A stretch of 19,171 bases of DNA, from contig CAKUVM010000031.1 in the NCBI GenBank assembly GCA_934699135.1, forward strand, positions 1-19,171. Direction: 5' to 3'. The translations under genes were made by a program, and so were the position numbers. Under the pieces are notes generated by a model that searched no databases, was not told where the DNA came from, and saw nothing but the letters and a program-made list of their open reading frames with translations. The stretch is from an uncultured Bacteroidales bacterium (lineage in GTDB: Bacteria; Bacteroidota; Bacteroidia; Bacteroidales; Marinilabiliaceae). Positions 14,265 to 19,171 of the stretch are shown here, one piece after another. How positions within the stretch are numbered: the stretch's first letter is position 1; each line of letters opens with the position of its first letter.

Positions 14265-16627
14265 TGAATACTGAGCTGCTCTACCACTATATCAAGGGCC
14301 TCAACGCTCCTCAGCGCGCCGCCGTCATGGCTCCCGAAGGCCCTATGCTCGTCATTGCCGGCGCGGGGTCTGGCAAGACGAGGGTGCTGACCATGAGGAT
14401 CGCCTACCTCATCGCCCAAGGCGTGAGGCCATATAACATATTGGCGCTCACGTTCACCAACAAGGCCGCCAAGGAGATGAAGGAGCGAATCGCGCAGATG
14501 GTTGGCGCCGAGGCCCGACAGCTGTGGATGGGCACGTTTCACTCCGTCTTTGCCAGAATTTTGCGCGCCGAGGCTTCTACGTTGGGTCTCTCGCCAGATT
14601 TCACCATATATGACGCGGCAGACTCCAAGTCCCTCATAAAGAACATTCTAAAAGGAATGAACCTTGATGAGAAGAACGGCTATAAGGCATCTACAGTCCT
14701 TGGGGCGATCTCGGCGGCGAAAAACGACCTCATCATGCCTCAAGACTACGCCCAAGACGAGGAACTCATGCGGCGGGACAAGGCTGCGGGACGCCCAAAG
14801 GTCGCGCATATCTATGCGCTTTACATGGAGGAGTGCCATAAGGCCAACGCGTTGGATTTCGATGACTTGCTGCTCTATACCAATATCCTCTTCCGCGATT
14901 TTAAGTCGGTTTTGGAAAAATATCATGAGCGTTTTCTTCACATCTTGGTAGACGAGTATCAAGACACCAACCTGTCTCAGTATGTCATAATAAAGCGCCT
15001 TGCCGAGGCTAACGAAAACATTTGCGTGGTGGGCGATGACGCCCAGAGCATCTACAGCTTCCGCGGCGCCCGGATTGAGAACATACTCAATTTCCAAAGA
15101 GACTATGGGCATTGCAAGGTGTTCAAGCTGGAGCAGAACTACCGCTCCACGCAAAACATTGTGGGCGCGGCCAACCGCCTCATAGCCCATAACGTAAGCC
15201 AGATACCCAAAGATGTCTTCTCCGAGGGTGAGGAGGGAGACAAGATTCGCGTCTGGGGCTGCGCGTCAGACACCACCGAGGCCGCAAAAGTGGTTGGAGA
15301 CATTGTCTTGCGCATCAGGCTCGAGCACAAGAGGCCTAGCGACTTTGCTATCCTTTACCGCACAAACTCGCAGAGCCGCGTGCTGGAGGAGGAACTGCGC
15401 AAGGCCGGAGTGCCGTACAAGATATACGGTGGACTGGCTTTCTATCAGCGCAAGGAGATTAAAGACGCTCTGGCATATCTGCGCCTCACGGTCAATCACA
15501 ACGACGTGGAGTCTTTGCGCCGCGTCATAAACTACCCAAAGAGGCAGATTGGAGACTCCACGGTAGACAAGATGGAGCAAGCCGCCCGCGAGAGTGGGGA
15601 GACGCTGTGGAACACCATGTCCACGCCCCGCCTCCTGGCCAAGGCCGGGCTGCGAGACAGCGTGGTGGCAAAAGTGATGCGTTTTGTAGGGCTGATTGAC
15701 GCGCTGTCCCTGCAGGCGCAGAGCCTAAACGCCTATCAGTTGGCGGTGGAGATGCTGTCGCAGAGCGGAATTTTGCAAGAGCTGAACGCTGCCAAGAGCG
15801 AACCCGACGGCAAGGAGCGGTTTGACAACGTGCAGGAGCTGCTCAACGGCATAAAAGACTTCACGGAGAGCCAGATGGAGCTTGGTGAGCCGACCGACGT
15901 GAGCCTCTACCTGCAGCAAGTGAGCCTGGTGACGGACCTAGACGACACGGAAGAGGCGGAGCGCGTGACACTTATGACCATCCACTCCAGCAAGGGCTTG
16001 GAGTTCGACTCCGTCTACATTGTTGGAGTGGAGGACAATCTGTTTCCAAGCCAGCGCGTATCGCTAGACCGTGAAGGGCTGGAAGAGGAGCGCAGGCTCA
16101 TGTATGTGGCACTCACGCGCGCAAAAAAAACGGCCACGGTGAGCTACGCGCGGCGCCGTTTCCTGAACGGCAAGACAACGCCCAGTCGCCCAAGTTGCTT
16201 TGTCAAAGAACTCGATCCTCGTTTTTGTGACAAGCCGGAGGAGGAGGAGAGGCCGTCTGACGGATTCGGCGGATTCTCGCAGTGGGGCGGCGATGCGACC
16301 TTCGGCTCCAGGCCAAGGTTTGGCGGCCGACCGTCGCCTTGGCAAGAAGACGGCCCCGCGCGGGTGATACGCGAGCCGCGCCCCGGGTTTCGCAAGGTTG
16401 AGAGGCGCATGCCGCAGTCTGACTTCCGTCCGGCCGAGGCCCTGACCCAGACACCCGATGGGAAATATACCATCGGCGCGCGCGTAAGCCACGAGCGTTT
16501 TGGCCCAGGCACGGTGAAAGAGATCATTGGCAGCAACCCTGCCGATATGAAGCTGCGCATAGCCTTCGACACGCAGGGAGAGAAGACGCTGCTGCTCAAA
16601 TTCGCACGAATACACGTCATTCAATAA
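14264..16627 (+). CDS. uvrD: ATP-dependent DNA helicase, UvrD/PcrA type
   Basis: A 787-residue superfamily 1A helicase, a 3'-5' motor used in nucleotide-excision and mismatch repair and in clearing recombinase from DNA. Motifs in order: Q motif GLNAPQRAAV (12-21), Walker A GAGSGKT (33-39), motif Ia TFTNKAAKEM, motif II DEYQDT (230-235), motif III GDDAQSIYSFRGA, motif IV QNYRST, motif V TIHSSKGLEFD and motif VI YVALTRAKK (614-622). After a glycine/proline-rich linker (about 670-725) a C-terminal Tudor-like domain follows (GARVSHERFGPGTVKEI), which in PcrA binds RNA polymerase. The length suits the PcrA/UvrD group; pcrA would be an equally good name. The start codon overlaps the porin stop by one base, so expression is probably coupled. 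Confidence 0.95.
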   Translation: MNTELLYHYIKGLNAPQRAAVMAPEGPMLVIAGAGSGKTRVLTMRIAYLIAQGVRPYNILALTFTNKAAKEMKERIAQMVGAEARQLWMGTFHSVFARILRAEASTLGLSPDFTIYDAADSKSLIKNILKGMNLDEKNGYKASTVLGAISAAKNDLIMPQDYAQDEELMRRDKAAGRPKVAHIYALYMEECHKANALDFDDLLLYTNILFRDFKSVLEKYHERFLHILVDEYQDTNLSQYVIIKRLAEANENICVVGDDAQSIYSFRGARIENILNFQRDYGHCKVFKLEQNYRSTQNIVGAANRLIAHNVSQIPKDVFSEGEEGDKIRVWGCASDTTEAAKVVGDIVLRIRLEHKRPSDFAILYRTNSQSRVLEEELRKAGVPYKIYGGLAFYQRKEIKDALAYLRLTVNHNDVESLRRVINYPKRQIGDSTVDKMEQAARESGETLWNTMSTPRLLAKAGLRDSVVAKVMRFVGLIDALSLQAQSLNAYQLAVEMLSQSGILQELNAAKSEPDGKERFDNVQELLNGIKDFTESQMELGEPTDVSLYLQQVSLVTDLDDTEEAERVTLMTIHSSKGLEFDSVYIVGVEDNLFPSQRVSLDREGLEEERRLMYVALTRAKKTATVSYARRRFLNGKTTPSRPSCFVKELDPRFCDKPEEEERPSDGFGGFSQWGGDATFGSRPRFGGRPSPWQEDGPARVIREPRPGFRKVERRMPQSDFRPAEALTQTPDGKYTIGARVSHERFGPGTVKEIIGSNPADMKLRIAFDTQGEKTLLLKFARIHVIQ

Positions 16628-16642
16628 AAAATCGACCAACAA

Positions 16643-17209
16643 ATGAAATACGCTACCACCATCATTGCCATAGCCGCCATGGCCCTGTGCCTGACGGCAG
16701 GCGGCTGCTCGCACAAGGGCAGCTCAAGCGTCAGCAGCCGAAAGCACACCACCACGAGCCGCACAGCTCCCAAGGTGCGCCCAGTGGTCACAGAGACTGC
16801 GGCAGACAGGGCCGCGCGCATCCAGGCCGAGAAAGAGGCCGAGGCTAAAGCCAAACAAGAGGCCGAGGAGGCTAAGGCCGCGGCGCTGAAAGCCAAACAA
16901 GAGGCCGAGAAAGCCGTGGTGGTGAAAGAGGAGAAGGTGAGGGTGATAGAGTCTAAGGCGAAAACCGATGACAACTGCCGATACCACATCATTATAGGCT
17001 CTTTCAAAATGTTGCAAAACGCCAGGCAGATATGCCAAGACGCCATTGCCAAAGACTTCTTGCCGAGCATAATGGAGAATGAGGAGGGCATGTATCGCGT
17101 GGGCGTTTACTCGTCGGCCACTGAGAAGACGGCGAGGGAGAAAATAGCGGCCCTGCGCAAGAGCCACCCCGAATATGTGGGGATGTGGCTTCTCGTGGAG
17201 AAAAAATAA
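16643..17209 (+). CDS. SPOR-domain lipoprotein
   Basis: A 188-residue envelope protein. Signal and lipobox LTAGGC put the lipidated cysteine at residue 22. Residues 23-50 are a serine/threonine-rich linker. Residues 55-108 are a Lys/Glu/Ala-rich helix, probably coiled coil, with a 14-residue repeat (KAKQEAEEAKAAAL then KAKQEAEKA) that is also a 21-base identical DNA repeat (16847-16867 and 16889-16909). Residues 112-188 form a SPOR domain (YHIIIGSF, then AREKIAALRKSHPEYVGMWLLV), which binds peptidoglycan stripped of stem peptides at division sites. A role in the envelope during division or in peptidoglycan binding follows from the family. It starts 15 bp after uvrD, and the next lipoprotein gene follows after 7 bp. 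Confidence 0.9.
   Translation: MKYATTIIAIAAMALCLTAGGCSHKGSSSVSSRKHTTTSRTAPKVRPVVTETAADRAARIQAEKEAEAKAKQEAEEAKAAALKAKQEAEKAVVVKEEKVRVIESKAKTDDNCRYHIIIGSFKMLQNARQICQDAIAKDFLPSIMENEEGMYRVGVYSSATEKTAREKIAALRKSHPEYVGMWLLVEKK
16847..16909 (+). repeat. Internal tandem duplication in the SPOR lipoprotein
   Basis: A 21-base sequence (AAAGCCAAACAAGAGGCCGA plus G) is found at 16847-16867 and identically at 16889-16909, a period of 42 bases or 14 codons. It lengthens the predicted coiled coil by one unit and could change length by slippage. Confidence 0.75.
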
Positions 17210-17216
17210 ATAGCCT

Positions 17217-18002
17217 ATGGTGCGCAATAGTTTAATTGCAGGTGTGGCGTGCGCGGCTGTCGTCATGGCGGCCTCGTCATGTTCACAACACAGTAGTGAG
17301 CCTCTTTCTCTATGGATGGCGCGCTCCGAGGTGGCGCGCTCCGTAGATCCCGCTGGGCTTCAATTAGTGGCCATGAGCCGCGTGGCTGATTCGTTCGCGG
17401 CCGAGGATCTGCGCTCCTACGTATGGCAGTGGGCCGATAGCCTGACGGCAGAGAGGTCTGTGGCCCGGGCTTATATGGCCGACTCGCTGTCGGTCTTCGA
17501 CGCCGGTTCCAATCTATATCGCCGTCGTTCCGCTGTGGCCGACACGGTGCTTCGCGCATGGTCGGTAGACAATGGCCGCCGACTTCTCTCACTCGTCGAC
17601 GCTGCTGACGCCGGTGTGGGAGGCGACACCCTCAAAGCGCGCTTGAAGGCTGTGACGCAAGCCATTATGGGGCTTCGTGACCATAAGACGGGAATGTGGA
17701 GGCGGATTCTGGACTGCCCGGGAGGAGATGCCAACATGGTCGAGGCCACATCGAGCGCCCTGATTATCTATTCCGTGCTCAAAGGATGCCGGCTCGGGCT
17801 GCTGCCGGAGGAGATGCGGACGCAGGCCGAAGAGTGCTTCGGGCAGTTCGTGGAGATGTTTGTGAGGATAGGGGAGAAGACAGGAGACGGGCGCAACCTG
17901 CTGACTGTCACACAGTGCCACATGATTGAAGATAAGTCCCCGGACAACGATCCCGAAGCTGTGGGCGCATTTATGTTGGCCAGCCTCGAGGTAGGAATGT
18001 GA
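17217..18002 (+). CDS. Lipoprotein resembling GH88/GH105 hydrolases, apparently without the catalytic middle
   Basis: A 261-residue lipoprotein with a signal and a lipobox-like AASSC (Cys 22). The C-terminal half resembles the end of GH88/GH105 unsaturated glucuronyl/rhamnogalacturonyl hydrolases: RDHKTGMWRRILDCPGGDAN (154-173), MVEATSSALIIYSVLKGCRLGLLP (174-197), and the closing NDPEAVGAFMLASLE (244-258). Residues 32-112 loosely resemble the start of the same fold (SLWMARSEVARS, YVWQWADSL). Family members have about 350-400 residues, and between these parts carry a GGFWHK / MWLDGLYM block with the catalytic aspartate. I find no such block here. It may therefore be an inactive, ligand-binding relative or a shortened gene. 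There is no stop or frameshift, so it is not an obvious pseudogene. It sits 7 bp after the SPOR lipoprotein and 31 bp before the M49 peptidase. Confidence 0.65.
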   Translation: MVRNSLIAGVACAAVVMAASSCSQHSSEPLSLWMARSEVARSVDPAGLQLVAMSRVADSFAAEDLRSYVWQWADSLTAERSVARAYMADSLSVFDAGSNLYRRRSAVADTVLRAWSVDNGRRLLSLVDAADAGVGGDTLKARLKAVTQAIMGLRDHKTGMWRRILDCPGGDANMVEATSSALIIYSVLKGCRLGLLPEEMRTQAEECFGQFVEMFVRIGEKTGDGRNLLTVTQCHMIEDKSPDNDPEAVGAFMLASLEVGM

Positions 18003-18033
18003 CTCCTCCTCGAAAAGAATAAACGAATAAGCT

Positions 18034-19171
18034 ATGATTGACCAGTTTGCCGACGTCAAGATACTCCGTTACCATGTAGACGGCTTCGAAAGCCTGCCGC
18101 TTCGAAAGAAACTGTTGCTATATCACCTCTCGGAGGCCGCTCTGTGGGGGCGTGACATATTCTGGCACCAGAACTGCGCCGAAGGGTTGGAGCTGCGCCG
18201 GGTCCTGGAGGCCATTTATGTCCATCAGAAAGGGCATGGTGGGGCGGACGCTCGCCTGAGCGAATACGTCAAGCGTCTATGGTTCTCTAATGGCCCGCAT
18301 CACCATTACAGCAATGACAAGTTTGCGCCCAGCTTCACAGAGGCTGATATGCGGCAGTGGGCCGCGGAGGCGGCTGTGCCGTCAAATTGGCTGACGGCCG
18401 GTGTCTTGTCACTGCTCTTCGACCCGTCGGTGGCGCCCAAGAAAGTCTCCCTAGATGCCGGTTCTGACGTCGTGGCCGCCTCATCGGTCAACTTTTACAA
18501 GGGTGGCGTGACGCAGCAAGAGGCCTCCAACTTTTATGCCGATACAGAGGGGCGGCATCCGCTCAACAGCCGGCTGGTCAAGACATCTGACGGGCGACTG
18601 ACCGAGGAGGTGTGGCGCGCTAAAGACGGGGCCTATGCCGCGCCGCTGCGCAAAGTGGCGGATGAGTTGCGCAAGGCCGAGGAGTATGCCTGCAACGAGT
18701 GTCAGGCCCGCGCCATAGGCAAACTGATAGAATATATTGAAGACGGAGACCCTCGTAAGTTTGACGAATTCAGCATCCTGTGGGTGCAGGAGAAAGAGGC
18801 GGACGTGGACTTCATCAACGGCTTCATTGAGGTATATGACGACCCTCTGGGCCTCAAAGGCACATGGGAGAGCATTGTGGAGCTGACCGACGCCGCTGCT
18901 ACGCGTCAAATTGACCTCATAGCCGCCAACGCCCAATGGTTTGAAGATCATTCTCCCGTTGACGAGGCTTATAGGAAGAAAACGGTCAAGGGTGTGAGCA
19001 TGAATGTGATAGAGGCCGTCATGCTTGGCGGAGACTGCTACCCGTCCACTCCCATTGGCGTCAACCTGCCCAACGCCGACTGGATTCGCGAGACCTACGG
19101 TTCCAAGTCCGTGGCCTTGGCCAACATAACCCGAGCCTACCACGATGAGGCCGAACGGCGCGACCCTGGGC
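18034..19171 (+). CDS. Dipeptidyl peptidase III (peptidase family M49), 3' end outside the window
   Basis: An open frame of 379 codons runs to the window edge. It removes dipeptides from peptide N termini with zinc, by family. Typical blocks are QFADVKILRYHVDGF (4-18), LSEAALWGRDI (35-45), LRRVLEAIYVHQ, the VKRLWFSNGPHHHY segment (H89-Y92), KFDEFSILWVQ, VDFINGFIEVYDDPLGLKG, and GGDCYPSTPIGVNLPNADWI (332-351). These match the Bacteroides-type M49 enzymes, which are often mislabelled dihydrofolate reductase. The zinc motif HExxGH lies further on and is not visible. The ATG at 18034 must be the start because an in-frame TAA stands at 18028-18030. The protein therefore begins directly in the enzyme domain with no signal peptide, suggesting a cytoplasmic location. 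It is probably the last seen member of the gene train. Confidence 0.88.
   Translation, partial: MIDQFADVKILRYHVDGFESLPLRKKLLLYHLSEAALWGRDIFWHQNCAEGLELRRVLEAIYVHQKGHGGADARLSEYVKRLWFSNGPHHHYSNDKFAPSFTEADMRQWAAEAAVPSNWLTAGVLSLLFDPSVAPKKVSLDAGSDVVAASSVNFYKGGVTQQEASNFYADTEGRHPLNSRLVKTSDGRLTEEVWRAKDGAYAAPLRKVADELRKAEEYACNECQARAIGKLIEYIEDGDPRKFDEFSILWVQEKEADVDFINGFIEVYDDPLGLKGTWESIVELTDAAATRQIDLIAANAQWFEDHSPVDEAYRKKTVKGVSMNVIEAVMLGGDCYPSTPIGVNLPNADWIRETYGSKSVALANITRAYHDEAERRDPG

Noticed and set aside
18481..19143. Minus-strand open frame of 220 codons opposite the M49 peptidase
   Set aside because: The plus strand carries clear DPP III motifs throughout, so the opposite frame is a shadow.

Overview
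The window looks like chromosome of a GC-rich member of the Bacteroidales (Bacteroidota). The pointers are promoters of the TTTG / TAnnTTTG type, few Shine-Dalgarno sites, a leucyl-tRNA synthetase with Bacteroidota-type sequence blocks, a Porin_10-type 'putative porin', a Wzi-family outer-membrane protein and an M49 peptidase of the Bacteroides kind. A family such as Muribaculaceae or Prevotellaceae is possible, but I cannot settle it by reading.

Left part (1-4976, all minus strand): tRNA-Pro(GGG) at the edge, leuS with a clear intrinsic terminator, tRNA-Arg(CCG), and a Wzi-like capsule assembly protein. Both tRNAs have textbook Bacteroidota promoters.

Middle part (5000-11200) is a surface-glycan region. 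Two plus-strand glycosyltransferases (a GT2 and a GT10 fucosyltransferase-like enzyme) follow a divergent promoter region shared with the Wzi gene. Next comes an A/T-richer segment with a third glycosyltransferase (GT2) and, convergent to it, a DUF4160-DUF2442 gene pair. On the far side, a minus-strand operon has an LpxL/HtrB-type lipid A acyltransferase, another GT2 and a 39-codon stub of a further glycan gene. The A/T-rich segment is bracketed by an exact 15-bp direct repeat (7515-7529 and 9257-9271). The right copy lies inside the stub, and joining the stub across the repeat extends its reading frame by 28 codons. I read this as an inserted island (glycosyltransferase plus small two-gene module) that split an older gene. 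It is the most interesting structure in the window.

Right part (11425-19171, all plus strand) reads as one gene train from a near-perfect promoter at 11425-11455: an ACT-domain protein broken by a single missing G, a Porin_10 outer-membrane protein (ATGA overlap), a UvrD/PcrA helicase (1-nt overlap), a SPOR-domain lipoprotein, a short lipoprotein resembling GH88/GH105 unsaturated glucuronyl hydrolases but apparently lacking the catalytic middle, and the start of a dipeptidyl peptidase III that runs off the window.

Functionally the window joins translation housekeeping (leuS, two tRNAs), outer-surface construction (Wzi, glycosyltransferases, lipid A acyltransferase, porin), DNA repair (UvrD) and envelope lipoproteins. 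I saw no CRISPR array, rRNA, transposase or recombinase gene.
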